Part shown: positions 17,733 to 25,981 of the stretch, piece after piece
How the letters are laid out: each line of letters starts with the position of its first letter
Position numbering within the stretch: the first letter of the stretch is position 1
Assembly: GCA_021769555.1 (NCBI GenBank)
Contig: JAETSR010000001.1
Location: forward strand, 517,136-581,135
Reading direction: 5' to 3'
Source of the DNA: Clostridiaceae bacterium
GTDB lineage: Bacteria > Bacillota > Clostridia > Oscillospirales > Acutalibacteraceae
Length of the DNA: 64,000 nucleotides
Program-made: the position numbers and the translations under genes
Notes under the pieces: model-generated
Databases searched by the model: none
What the model was told of the DNA's origin: nothing
Seen by the model: only the letters and a program-made list of their open reading frames with translations

Positions 17733-18213
17733 AACCGTCTTCCTCCAGTTTCAATTTCAGTTTCTTTCGCGCCTGTACCAGCCTGGAACGCACGGTAGAG
17801 GAGTTTTCCCCTAAAATCCCGGCAATCTCCCCGGTGGTGTAGCCCTGGTAGTAATGCAGGTAGAGCACCAGCCGATGGGGCTTCGAGAGCGCCGCTACCT
17901 GGTCCCACACCTGCCGGTCCTCCGGCTGTTCCCAGGTGAGGGAGTCCAGCGCCTCGCTGTCAGTCCTCCGGCTGCGCCACCAGTGCTTGAGCTGGTTTCG
18001 GCACTCGTTCCGGGCAGTGACGATGAGCCATGCCTTCTCGTGCTCCGGATCACGGAACGGCTGGGTCTGCTCCATCGCCTTACGAAAGACATTCTGAGCG
18101 GCATCCTCCGCGTCAGGCGTATTCTTCATCATCAACAGACAAATCTGATAGACCATCCCGAAATGCCGCTCATAGAAGGCGGCCAATTCCTCCCGGGGAA
18201 ATACGCTTGCCAT
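17719..18213 (-). CDS. ECF-family RNA polymerase sigma factor
   Basis: A 164-residue sigma-70 family protein. Region 2 spans about 10-75 (ending AWLIVTARNECRNQLK) and region 4 about 105-160 with a helix-turn-helix (YYQGYTTGEIAGILGENSST split into YYQGYTTGEIA and GILGENSSTVRSRL). AAAAGGAGG precedes the ATG. It should direct a small stress regulon, probably including its own operon, and be held inactive by the membrane protein encoded next. Confidence 0.93.
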   Translation of the reverse strand: MASVFPREELAAFYERHFGMVYQICLLMMKNTPDAEDAAQNVFRKAMEQTQPFRDPEHEKAWLIVTARNECRNQLKHWWRSRRTDSEALDSLTWEQPEDRQVWDQVAALSKPHRLVLYLHYYQGYTTGEIAGILGENSSTVRSRLVQARKKLKLKLEEDGYEAT

Positions 18214-18397
18214 GGGGATTACCTCCTTTTGCCTTTCTGTATACTACACAATCGGAAAGGGGGAATTGTTGATGTGTGAAAAAATATTTTTATTTTTGGG
18301 TCTTCATTATTGGTGACAAGATGGCAGGTGACGTCACAGCCTATGACCTCAAGGAAGCGTTACCCAAGATAGAAAAGTCCAATTTCATGCTGCCGCC

Positions 18398-19057
18398 TCA
18401 TAAATGCATCCTCCGAACCGCATCGTCCCGCAGCTCCTTCCCCTTAAACAGCAGCACCCCCGCCAGCGCCACCAAGCTTATCCCCACGCATATCACCGAG
18501 GGGTATATCACCCCAACCACCCCGCACAGCAGCAGTACCAGGGGAATGAGCCCCGAGAGTATACAGACGCTCAGACAGAATAAATATTCCGCCGGGCGCA
18601 TGGACAGGGCCAAGGCCACAATGACAGCGGCAAGCTGGGCGCAGGGGATAAAGATGGGCAGGACAAAATCAAGGGACCACCCTGCAAACCCGGTGCAGAG
18701 GTCCCAGGCGAAGGTGACGGCGGATATGGTCACAAGCTGCCAGACGATGGCCTTCATGGGGCTGCCCCGTTTCCGGACTGTCACGCCCAGCACCAGCCAG
18801 GTGCTGGCAAGGCCCGCAAGGACAAAAACGCTCCACCAGCCGGTCTTAGGCAGGCTGAAGTTTATGGCGCAGCAGGTGACGGCTACGACAACCGTGGCGA
18901 GAGCGGCCAGCCTGAGTATCAGCCGCAGGGGCTTTTTAGCAGGGGGGAGGGCAGGGTAGGCGTTCTCCTCCTTCTGCCCGGACAGGGGGCTCTGGCAGAG
19001 AGGGCAGCGCTGGAGCGACCCCCTCACGTGCACACCGCATTGCTCACAGAACAGCAT
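18398..19057 (-). CDS. Zinc-ribbon membrane protein (DUF6320-like)
   Basis: The ATG at 19057 is preferred because AGGAGG lies 9 nt upstream; upstream in-frame ATGs at 19075-19063 overlap that site. The protein starts with a zinc-ribbon (CEQCGVHV then CPLCQSPL, four cysteines) and continues with about six hydrophobic helices. It has no recognisable catalytic motif. It overlaps the upstream acyltransferase gene by 14 bp. Similar zinc-ribbon membrane proteins occur next to condensation-type acyltransferases in other clostridia, as far as I recall; function unknown. Confidence 0.8.
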   Translation of the reverse strand: MLFCEQCGVHVRGSLQRCPLCQSPLSGQKEENAYPALPPAKKPLRLILRLAALATVVVAVTCCAINFSLPKTGWWSVFVLAGLASTWLVLGVTVRKRGSPMKAIVWQLVTISAVTFAWDLCTGFAGWSLDFVLPIFIPCAQLAAVIVALALSMRPAEYLFCLSVCILSGLIPLVLLLCGVVGVIYPSVICVGISLVALAGVLLFKGKELRDDAVRRMHL

Positions 19058-20330
19058 TTTCATCATCCTCCTCATTCATGTTTGTAGTCAGCGTCACCGC
19101 CAGCCCCAGCCGGGAGAGCTCTTGAAAGAAGACCCGCTCTGTCTCCCGGGAGCGGTAGGGGCTGGCGAAGGTGATGACGAAATCGTCCCCAAAGGACACG
19201 GAGCAGGCCTGCAGGCACCCGGCGCAGGTGAGCACGCCAAACTGCCGGATATACTTCTCGAAACCCTCCGGCATGGTAAGCTTTCCAACATTGGAGAAGG
19301 AGACCGTGGCGGCCTGGGCGGCGATGCGGTTGGCGGCCCGGAGCACCAGGTCCTTCACAGGCAGGGGCACAATCCGTATGGGCAGATTGTGTTCCAGGGC
19401 GCAGAGGCTGTCCACATGGGCCTTGAGCTTATCCACGGCAAGCCTCTCCTGGAACTCACGCTTTACTTCTGCGAGGACAGCCTCCAGACTGGCGTCGCTT
19501 CTGCTGAAATCATAGCTTACATGAATAATAGCGAAGAAATTCCGCGAAGAAAAGGAGGGGAAATAATTTCTTAGATTTACGGGGACCGTGACCACCACCG
19601 GCCTTTTGCGGCTGCGGACAGACATGCCCTCATAGATGGAACAAAGGAGCACGGCGGTCAGCAGTTCCGTTATGGTAACGCCGCGGGCGCGGGCGCAGGC
19701 CAGCAGCTCCTTTACAGGGATACTTCCCTCCAGGATGCTCAGCTGGTTCTTTGGCAGGCGGTTTCCGGGTATCTGGTAGGCGGGAGGGGAGGAGGCCAGG
19801 CGGCGGGCAGGCTTCTCATAGTATTTCTGGAAACTGTCGGTCTCCTTCTGCCAGTCTGATATGCCCAAAACAGGCACGCGGTTTACAGAGAGCTCATCCT
19901 CCGGGTGCCGGATGCAGAGGTATTCATACACAAGGACCCGCAGAAAGTCCAGCGCCCCGGCCCCGTCGGAGAGGACATGGTATATCTCCAAACTGATGCG
20001 CCGTCGGTAGTGGAGCACACGGAAAAGCAGGCTGCGCTGGGGAGAGGGGTAGATGGGAAAGCACGGGGGCAACTCATCCGGGCGGGTCAGGGCGGGCAGA
20101 GGGCTCTCCTCCAGATAGTACCAGAACCAGCCCCGCCGGAGCACACAGCGGTAGATGGGGAACATCTCCATGGTTTTGTCAAGAGCGGCCTGCAAAGCGG
20201 CGGGGTCCACATCCTCCTTCAGCTCGCAGAAGAAACGGAACACCTTGGAATCATGGGCGGAGCTGGTGGAGGGGAAAATCTTGGCGGCGTTGTCCAGCCG
20301 CCACCAGGGCAGATAGTTCTTATCGCTCAT
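19044..20330 (-). CDS. Condensation/alcohol-acetyltransferase-like acyltransferase
   Basis: The ATG at 20330 stands 6 nt after GGAGG, better than the ATG at 20336. The 428-residue protein has the bi-lobed chloramphenicol-acetyltransferase-like fold suggested by an HxxxDG motif, YHVLSDGAGAL near 118-128, and a second-lobe motif VTVPVNLRNYFP. Such enzymes transfer acyl groups to hydroxyl or amine acceptors or act as peptide-bond-forming domains. There is no carrier domain here, so a CoA- or lipid-linked donor is more likely. It overlaps the upstream esterase gene by 11 bp and the downstream zinc-ribbon gene, making a coupled three-gene unit. Confidence 0.8.
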   Translation of the reverse strand: MSDKNYLPWWRLDNAAKIFPSTSSAHDSKVFRFFCELKEDVDPAALQAALDKTMEMFPIYRCVLRRGWFWYYLEESPLPALTRPDELPPCFPIYPSPQRSLLFRVLHYRRRISLEIYHVLSDGAGALDFLRVLVYEYLCIRHPEDELSVNRVPVLGISDWQKETDSFQKYYEKPARRLASSPPAYQIPGNRLPKNQLSILEGSIPVKELLACARARGVTITELLTAVLLCSIYEGMSVRSRKRPVVVTVPVNLRNYFPSFSSRNFFAIIHVSYDFSRSDASLEAVLAEVKREFQERLAVDKLKAHVDSLCALEHNLPIRIVPLPVKDLVLRAANRIAAQAATVSFSNVGKLTMPEGFEKYIRQFGVLTCAGCLQACSVSFGDDFVITFASPYRSRETERVFFQELSRLGLAVTLTTNMNEEDDENAVL

Positions 20331-21255
20331 AACCATCCTCCAGGAAGGAATTTATGATGGCATAGGTCTCTTTCACATGCTTGAACCACACGGGCAGAGA
20401 GAAGTAGCCGTGCAGAGCGTCAGGAATGCGGTGTATCTCCACATAGCTTCCCGCCTCACGCAGCTTTTCCCCATAGGCCTCGCCCTCGTCCCGCAGAGGG
20501 CAGAACTGGGCGGTGATAAGCAGGGTGTCCGGCTGTGACTCAAAGGACTCCGCTGTCAGCGGCGCAAGGTAGGGGTTCTCCCTGTCAGACCCGTCGGCGT
20601 CATATAGAGCAAAATACTCCTGCACCCGCTTAGAGGTAAGCAGGTACCCTGTTCCGTTTTCCCGCACAGAGGGGTAGGGCGAGCTCTCCGAATGGTCGCT
20701 GCCCACAGCAGGATAAATAAGAATTTGCCTCCGGGGCAGAAATTCTCCCCTGTCCCGGGCCATAAGGGAGACCGCGGCGGCCAGGTTTCCCCCGGCGCTG
20801 TCCCCTATAAGCACAACATTTTCGGGAAGGACGCTCAGCAGGCCGCTGTGCAGAAAGACCTCCCGGGCAGCTGCATAGCAGTCCTCCGCCGCTGCCGGGA
20901 AGGGGTGCTCTGGGGCCAGCCGGTAGTCCACAGAGGCAACGACACAGCCGGTCTGGGAGGCCATATCCCCGCATATCCCGTCATAGGAGTCGATAGAGCC
21001 GGTTACCCAGCCGCCCCCGTGAAAAAACAGCAGGACGCAGGGCTTCTTTTGCTGCTTGGGTGTAAAGATACGCATGGGGACCTGATATTCCCCAGAAGGA
21101 ATACTGTGCTCCCATATCCGGTAGAGCCAGGGCTTTCTGGCCCGGCGGGCCGTCAGCTTTTGCAGCTTCCGCTCTACCGGGTATATCTTTTCTATGTTCA
21201 GGTCCGGATATGACAGCAGATTCAGCGCCGCCAGCATGGCTTTGTTGATGGGCAT
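20320..21255 (-). CDS. Alpha/beta-hydrolase esterase, hormone-sensitive-lipase type
   Basis: A 311-residue esterase with the oxyanion-hole motif FFHGGGWV near 80-87, the nucleophile elbow GDSAGG, an acid region in LLITAQFCPLRDEG and a final histidine in DALHGYF. This completes the Ser-Asp-His set of the HSL family. The ATG at 21255 has AAGGAG at 5 nt; the longer frame from 21318 lacks such a site. It probably removes or exchanges an acyl group on the same molecule that the adjacent acyltransferase modifies. Confidence 0.88.
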   Translation of the reverse strand: MPINKAMLAALNLLSYPDLNIEKIYPVERKLQKLTARRARKPWLYRIWEHSIPSGEYQVPMRIFTPKQQKKPCVLLFFHGGGWVTGSIDSYDGICGDMASQTGCVVASVDYRLAPEHPFPAAAEDCYAAAREVFLHSGLLSVLPENVVLIGDSAGGNLAAAVSLMARDRGEFLPRRQILIYPAVGSDHSESSPYPSVRENGTGYLLTSKRVQEYFALYDADGSDRENPYLAPLTAESFESQPDTLLITAQFCPLRDEGEAYGEKLREAGSYVEIHRIPDALHGYFSLPVWFKHVKETYAIINSFLEDGYER

Positions 21256-21514
21256 ATGGGCTCCTTTTTGGTCAAGATTGTATACAGCCATTATACCCCT
21301 GCGAGGGAGGTTTGTCAAATTTGATGTTGGGTGTGAGCATTAGCGTGTGGGGGTGGTAAAGCGAGATGGAGGGAGAGGTTCGGAGCGTGCATTGCTTTTG
21401 AGCACTTTTGGAATAATACTAAGGGCGAGAGTGAGGAAATGGGAGAATATCCATTATGAGGGCCACGGAAAACGTGGCCCTCGCGCAAACATTGGATATT
21501 CAGAAATCTTTTTC

Positions 21515-21550
21515 TTGACATTCCTTCAAAGTGTAACTATAATAGTTACA
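21515..21550 (+). promoter_or_regulatory. Sigma-A promoter with overlapping 19-bp operator
   Basis: TTGACA (21515-21520) and TATAAT (21538-21543) are both consensus and 17 bp apart. A perfect 19-bp palindrome, TGTAACTATAATAGTTACA (21532-21550), covers the -10 box. The first gene downstream encodes an Rrf2 repressor, so autoregulation by blocking polymerase is the simple reading. Confidence 0.9.
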
Positions 21551-21565
21551 AAAGGGGGAGATACT

Positions 21566-21997
21566 ATGAGCGCCAACACCAGATTCCCAGTAGCGATTCA
21601 CATCCTAGCTTTTGCTGCCATCTACCCGGGCCAGTGCTCCTCTGAGCGCATCGCTGAGAGCGCCAACACCAACCCCGTGGTCATCCGCAGGCTCAACGGT
21701 CAGCTGAAAAAAGCGGGTTTGCTGCGCATCCGCAACGGCGCGGCGGGTACGGAGCTTGCGAGGCCGCCGGAGGAAATCACGCTAAAAGAGGTGTACTCGG
21801 CGGTGAAGACGAAGGAGAGCTCCCACCTGTTCAGCACCCACCAGCGGCCCAACCCGGACTGCCCTGTGGGCGGGAATATCCTGGGCGCAATCCGGGAGCC
21901 GCTGGACGCGGCACAAGAAGCGGTTGAGTTGGCTCTGGACAAATACACTATCGCCGGGGTCGTTGAAATTATCAGAAAAGGAATTAAGGAGAGATAG
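21566..21997 (+). CDS. Rrf2-family transcriptional regulator
   Basis: A 143-residue DNA-binding protein with an N-terminal winged helix (residues 1-75; IAESANTNPVVIRRL as recognition region) and the Rrf2 beta-wing LKEVYSAV. One or two cysteines only (near 20 and 96) are present, so the three-cysteine Fe-S cluster of IscR/NsrR is absent. It resembles the YwnA-like branch. The ATG at 21566 lies 5 nt after GGGGGAG. It is followed after 1 bp by a MATE exporter and very likely represses both from the palindrome at 21532. Confidence 0.92.
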   Translation: MSANTRFPVAIHILAFAAIYPGQCSSERIAESANTNPVVIRRLNGQLKKAGLLRIRNGAAGTELARPPEEITLKEVYSAVKTKESSHLFSTHQRPNPDCPVGGNILGAIREPLDAAQEAVELALDKYTIAGVVEIIRKGIKER

Positions 21998-21998
21998 T

Positions 21999-23369
21999 AT
22001 GGCAAGTACAAATGAAAAAAGCATGGTCACCGACCTGACACAAGGCAGCGTATTCTCCAACCTGGTGCGGCTTGCGCTGCCGTTTATGCTGTCCAATCTA
22101 TTGCAAATGCTGTACTCCATGATTGACATGATAGTGGTAGGGCAGTATGTGGGCAGCACCGGCCTCTCGGCGGTCACGGTGTCCTCCCAGGTCATCATGC
22201 TAATGACGACTATCGCAACGGGCTTTGCCTCGGCGGGGCAGGTGCTTATCTCCCAGCAGGTTGGCGCCGGGGACTCGGCGGGGCGGCAGAGGACTATCGG
22301 CACGCTGTTCTCCACGCTGCTGCTTATGGCAGCGCTCATGACCGTGGTAGGGCTCTCCCTTTACGGCCCCATGCTGCGGCTTTTGCAGGTGCCGGAGGAG
22401 TCCTTCCCCCAGGCGGCGGACTACATGCTGGTGTGCAGCGGCGGCATCGTGTTTACATACGGCTACAACTCCATCTCCGCCATTTTGCGGGGCATGGGAG
22501 ACGGCAAGCGGCCCCTGGTCTTTATCGGCATTGCCTCTCTGGTGAACGTGGTGCTGGACATCCTGTTTGTTGGCCCCATGGGACTGCAGGCGGCGGGCGC
22601 GGCCTGGGCAACGATTATCGCTCAGGCAATATCATTCCTGATTTCTATCGCATATCTTTATAAGGAGCGGGAGGCCTTCGGCTTCGACTTCAAGCTCGGC
22701 AGCTTTCGTATTCACAAGAATATCCTTACGATACTCCTTCGTCTTGGCCTGCCCGCTGCCTTGCAGCACAGCGCTATCTCAATCTCCATGCTGTTTATAA
22801 ACGGCTTTGTGAACGTCTACGGATTGGCAGCCTCGGCGGCCTTCGGCGTAGGGCGCAGGGTTGAGATGATACCCCACACCATGACAAACTCCGTGAGTAT
22901 GGCTGTTTCCACGATGGTGGGACAGAATATGGCGGCGGGAGAGGTCAAGCGCTCCAAGCGCACAGTTTGGTACGCCTTTGGGGTAAATATGTCGGTCACG
23001 CTGATAGGATTTGTCTGCTTTGCCCTGTGGCCCCGGGGCGTGTTCGCCATCTTCACCCAGGACGAGTCAGTGCTGGAGCTCTCCGGCCTGCTGATGACCA
23101 CCATCCTGATTGGTATGCCCGCCTTCCCCATCATGCAGGCGTTTAACCCATTCATCCAGGGCATCGGCAACGCTCGGCTGAGCCTTATCATCGGCCTGAT
23201 GGACGGCGTGGTGGCCCGCATCGGCCTGTGCCTGCTCTTTGAGCGGGTGCTGGGCATGGGGCTGTTTGGGGTGCTGCTGGGGTATACTTTGGCGACTTAT
23301 GTCACGGCTATCCCGGCGATGGTGTATTTCCTCTCGGGGGTGTGGAAGAAGCGGAAGCTGCTGGTATAG
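21999..23369 (+). CDS. MATE family efflux transporter
   Basis: A 456-residue protein with twelve predicted membrane helices in two MatE halves. It begins with a short polar segment followed by LALPFMLSNLLQ, typical of Clostridial MATE proteins. The start at 21999 has AAGGAGAG upstream. These carriers export drugs or metabolites using a sodium or proton gradient. Gene order and the one-base gap put it under the Rrf2 regulator upstream, so the substrate is probably also the effector. Confidence 0.93.
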   Translation: MASTNEKSMVTDLTQGSVFSNLVRLALPFMLSNLLQMLYSMIDMIVVGQYVGSTGLSAVTVSSQVIMLMTTIATGFASAGQVLISQQVGAGDSAGRQRTIGTLFSTLLLMAALMTVVGLSLYGPMLRLLQVPEESFPQAADYMLVCSGGIVFTYGYNSISAILRGMGDGKRPLVFIGIASLVNVVLDILFVGPMGLQAAGAAWATIIAQAISFLISIAYLYKEREAFGFDFKLGSFRIHKNILTILLRLGLPAALQHSAISISMLFINGFVNVYGLAASAAFGVGRRVEMIPHTMTNSVSMAVSTMVGQNMAAGEVKRSKRTVWYAFGVNMSVTLIGFVCFALWPRGVFAIFTQDESVLELSGLLMTTILIGMPAFPIMQAFNPFIQGIGNARLSLIIGLMDGVVARIGLCLLFERVLGMGLFGVLLGYTLATYVTAIPAMVYFLSGVWKKRKLLV

Positions 23370-23449
23370 GACGAATATAGTTGTGATGGAGTTGTCACTT
23401 TGCACAACCCTCAAAAATTCCTGGATGTCCGATTTTCAAGCAGTAGAAA

Positions 23450-23478
23450 GAGTTGGGGTCGCGCCGCGTCCCCAACTC
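23450..23478. other. Long GC-rich hairpin in an intergenic stretch
   Basis: GAGTTGGGG (23450-23458) and CCCCAACTC (23470-23478) form a perfect stem, and the inner CGC/GCG can also pair. No T-tract follows, so it is not a standard terminator. The 23370-23729 interval otherwise holds one small reading frame and a terminator. Confidence 0.5.
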
Positions 23479-23600
23479 GGTTCCCAACGCCCGGCAACTC
23501 CGGTCGTTTCAAGAAATTTCGGGCTTCTTAGTGCAAAATCACAATAGGGGTTATAGTCCAAATTTTTGGCTGCGGTAAGCCAGACTTTAAGGAGTAACAA

Positions 23601-23675
23601 ATGGCAGTGCAGACATTTTCAAAAAGCATCCCCAAAGAGGAGCAGGTAAATTCTGAAATAGGCAATTACACCTGA
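23601..23675 (+). CDS. Possible 24-residue small protein or gene remnant
   Basis: An ATG at 23601 sits 6 nt after AAGGAG and opens a 24-codon frame (starting MAVQTFSKSIPK, ending GNYT) that stops at 23675. A T-tailed hairpin follows 30 bp later, giving a complete gene-like unit. It has no signal peptide, cysteines or recognised motif. Given the many internally deleted genes in this window, it could also be the leftover ends of a larger gene. Confidence 0.35.
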   Translation: MAVQTFSKSIPKEEQVNSEIGNYT

Positions 23676-23704
23676 ATACTTTTTGCAGACGGAAGGCCGC
23701 CCCA

Positions 23705-23725
23705 AAGTGGTCTTCCACTTTTTTT
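23705..23725 (+). terminator. Rho-independent terminator
   Basis: AAGTGG (23705-23710) pairs with CCACTT (23715-23720) across a TCTT loop, followed by five more T. It points rightward and ends whatever is transcribed from the MATE gene and the small frame at 23601. Confidence 0.75.
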
Positions 23726-23729
23726 GCAA

Positions 23730-24860
23730 TTACCCTTCAAACAAAACAGCCTCACCACTCTCACTCGACCGAAAACAAGCCTCCATCAATCGCAAAACAC
23801 GCAGCGCGTGCTCCTGAGTCACAATCTGTTCCGCGGTACCAATACATACCTCCGCAAAATTCCTATAGAGAGTATTCCTGTCAAAGTCAAAGCGGGGGAG
23901 AGGCCGCTCCTCCACAGACTCGCCCACAGAGCGCGGGGCCATAGTCTTTGTCAGCCCGGCTCCGGCGGCAATGGGCTCGGCGTCCTTGTCCTCCCAGGAG
24001 GTCAGGCGGATAATTTTGCCGTCCAGCTGAAAATTATGTATTACCGCGGAGCCCTGGCCGCCGTAAATACACCACATTGGCTCGCTTACAAAGTGGCAGG
24101 TGCCAACCTCAATATCAACCGTGAGTCCGCTCTCGAATGTCATGTGCAGCTGGAAACCGTCCTCACATTCTTTGTTAGTAATATAGGTGCAGCTGCAAAA
24201 CAGCTTTATGACCTTTTCCGGGACCATCTGCAAAATGCGGTCAATCAGATGCACTCCCCAGTCCAGCATCATTCCGCCGCCGCATTCCTTTATCCCCCGC
24301 CAATCGCCGGGGATGCCCCGGGAGCCTGTAAGGCGGCTCTTGATGTTAAATACGTTTCCCAGAAGCTTATCGTCGTATATCTTTTTGATAATAAGATAAT
24401 CCTCGTCCCATTCTCTGTTCTGCCGGGGATAGAACACCCTGCCTGTCTCCCTGGATACCTGCATGGCCTCCACCAGGTCTTCGCTGGTTATCATAACAGG
24501 CTTTTCACAGAGAACATGCTTTCCGGCGCGCATTGCCGCGATAGACTGCTCCTTGTGAAGATGGTTCGGGGTGGCAATCAAAACAGCGTCTATATCCGGG
24601 TCGGCCAGCATGGCGTCATAGCTCTCATAGACAGGAATTTTACGCTCCTCTGCCCACTGCCTGCGCTCGGGCTTTATATCGAAAATGCCTTTCAGCCGCA
24701 GATATTTTGAAATATCCGTAGTAAGTGTTCCCGGGAATTTAGGGACGTCGTCCGTTTTTACCTTCCAGAGGGCGTTGCCGGTGCCGCTTTGAAGGGCAAT
24801 CGCGTGCCCGCTTCCCATTCCTCCGCATCCGACGATTCCAATATTCAATATTTTTTCCAT
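23730..24860 (-). CDS. Gfo/Idh/MocA family oxidoreductase
   Basis: A 376-residue NAD(P)-dependent sugar oxidoreductase. The Rossmann motif GIVGCGGMGSGHA is at the N-terminus and the family EKP motif appears in HVLCEKPV. A catalytic-region GVHLIDRILQ (histidine, aspartate) follows near 220. AGGAGG precedes the ATG. Substrates in this family are typically inositols, glucosides or sugar acids oxidised at one ring hydroxyl. It lies downstream of the TIM-barrel isomerase gene on the same strand, a pairing common in inositol or keto-sugar catabolism. Confidence 0.9.
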   Translation of the reverse strand: MEKILNIGIVGCGGMGSGHAIALQSGTGNALWKVKTDDVPKFPGTLTTDISKYLRLKGIFDIKPERRQWAEERKIPVYESYDAMLADPDIDAVLIATPNHLHKEQSIAAMRAGKHVLCEKPVMITSEDLVEAMQVSRETGRVFYPRQNREWDEDYLIIKKIYDDKLLGNVFNIKSRLTGSRGIPGDWRGIKECGGGMMLDWGVHLIDRILQMVPEKVIKLFCSCTYITNKECEDGFQLHMTFESGLTVDIEVGTCHFVSEPMWCIYGGQGSAVIHNFQLDGKIIRLTSWEDKDAEPIAAGAGLTKTMAPRSVGESVEERPLPRFDFDRNTLYRNFAEVCIGTAEQIVTQEHALRVLRLMEACFRSSESGEAVLFEG

Positions 24861-24886
24861 ACTTTTTCCTCCTGAGATGAATACTA

Positions 24887-24919
24887 AAGGGCTGCCGCCC
24901 CAAAAGGGGAGAAGCCCTT
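24887..24919 (-). other. Intercistronic hairpin between isomerase and oxidoreductase genes
   Basis: AAGGGCT (24887-24893) pairs with AGCCCTT (24913-24919), with an inner CCCC/GGGG stem and an AAAA loop. It has no strong T-tail on the minus strand, so attenuation or mRNA stabilisation is more likely than full termination. Confidence 0.55.
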
Positions 24920-24954
24920 CAGCTTGGATGATTCGGCTAAGAATACGTGTTTTT

Positions 24955-25887
24955 TTAGTTATCCCAGCTTATTCCCGTGTACTTTTTGAACGCCTCCATG
25001 CTCTTCTCAATGCTCACCAGCTGACTTTCCAGCCTGGTGGCGTCCTGCTCGAGAATTATATACTCGGCGTCGGTATACGTGTTTGCGGCGTCAATAATAT
25101 CCTGAATGTGCATAATGCCCATGCCAATTTCCGTAAATGCGGTGCTGCGGATGCGACGGGCTTTTTTTGCGGCCTCGTCAGGCTCGGCATGGCCGCCGGT
25201 TCTTGCGTAGAAGCTGTTGCCGTCGGTGCCGGCGCCCTCTGCGGGCATGGCGCACTCCTCGGGGGTAAGGCCGCGCATGTTGAGAGGCTCCATGCTGTCC
25301 CAGGCGAAATCCTTCTGGTGCAGCAGCTTAACGCGCCTGCCAAAATGCTTGAGCTGCTCCACAGGATTAAGTCCGGCGCGCATTACCCAGAAGGTGTCCA
25401 GTTCCAGAGAGAGGTAGTCCGGGTCGGTATTCTCCATCATAAGGTCCATTACGGTTTTGCCGTTGATGGTATAGAACTCATGATAGTGGTTGTGATACAG
25501 ATAGGTCATGCCGGCCTCTTTGCATATCTTGCCGGTCTTATTAAAGCGCTCGCACTGATACATCAGGTCGTCGTATGTAGTGAACCGCCCATTGGGACAT
25601 ACGATATTGTGGTTGCCCAGCACCTGGTTATACGCGATGACCTCCGGCAGATTGGCCTTTTCCATGGGGAAGATATGGGCGCTCACAACCTTGGAGCCAA
25701 ACTTGTCAAAGGTGGATTTCAGCGTTTCAGCTGGAACATTGAAGCCGCACCCGGAGTCCTTGATTGCGTTATGGTTGCATACCTCAATGTTTTTGTAGCC
25801 CAGCTCCCCGACCTTTTCTACAGTGGCAATGGGGTCTTTTGCCATCTCCTCGCGGACAGAATACAGAATTAACCCTACTTTAATCAT
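24955..25887 (-). CDS. Sugar phosphate isomerase/epimerase (TIM barrel, AP-endonuclease 2-like)
   Basis: A 310-residue xylose-isomerase-like TIM barrel. Metal-ligand-type residues can be seen as YLYHNHYHEF, LELDTFW, LLHQKDF and a final YIILEQD, the usual Glu-Asp-His-Glu set. AAGGAGG lies upstream of the ATG. Such enzymes isomerise or dehydrate keto-sugars, inosose or 3-keto-glycosides. The partner oxidoreductase is encoded immediately downstream. Confidence 0.9.
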   Translation of the reverse strand: MIKVGLILYSVREEMAKDPIATVEKVGELGYKNIEVCNHNAIKDSGCGFNVPAETLKSTFDKFGSKVVSAHIFPMEKANLPEVIAYNQVLGNHNIVCPNGRFTTYDDLMYQCERFNKTGKICKEAGMTYLYHNHYHEFYTINGKTVMDLMMENTDPDYLSLELDTFWVMRAGLNPVEQLKHFGRRVKLLHQKDFAWDSMEPLNMRGLTPEECAMPAEGAGTDGNSFYARTGGHAEPDEAAKKARRIRSTAFTEIGMGIMHIQDIIDAANTYTDAEYIILEQDATRLESQLVSIEKSMEAFKKYTGISWDN

Positions 25888-25981
25888 TTCAGTAAAAACC
25901 TCCTTCGTTTGTTACGGGCTCTATATGAAAATTATATCACGCCTGAAATAATTGACAATCCCATACGGATGGATAAAGCTC

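Noticed and set aside
23450-23478. Hairpin as terminator of the MATE gene
   Set aside because: No T-tract follows on either strand; the T-tailed hairpin at 23705 is the better terminator.
23724-24710. Plus-strand frame opposite the oxidoreductase at 23730-24860
   Set aside because: The minus-strand protein has full Gfo/Idh motifs and a ribosome site; the plus frame has neither.
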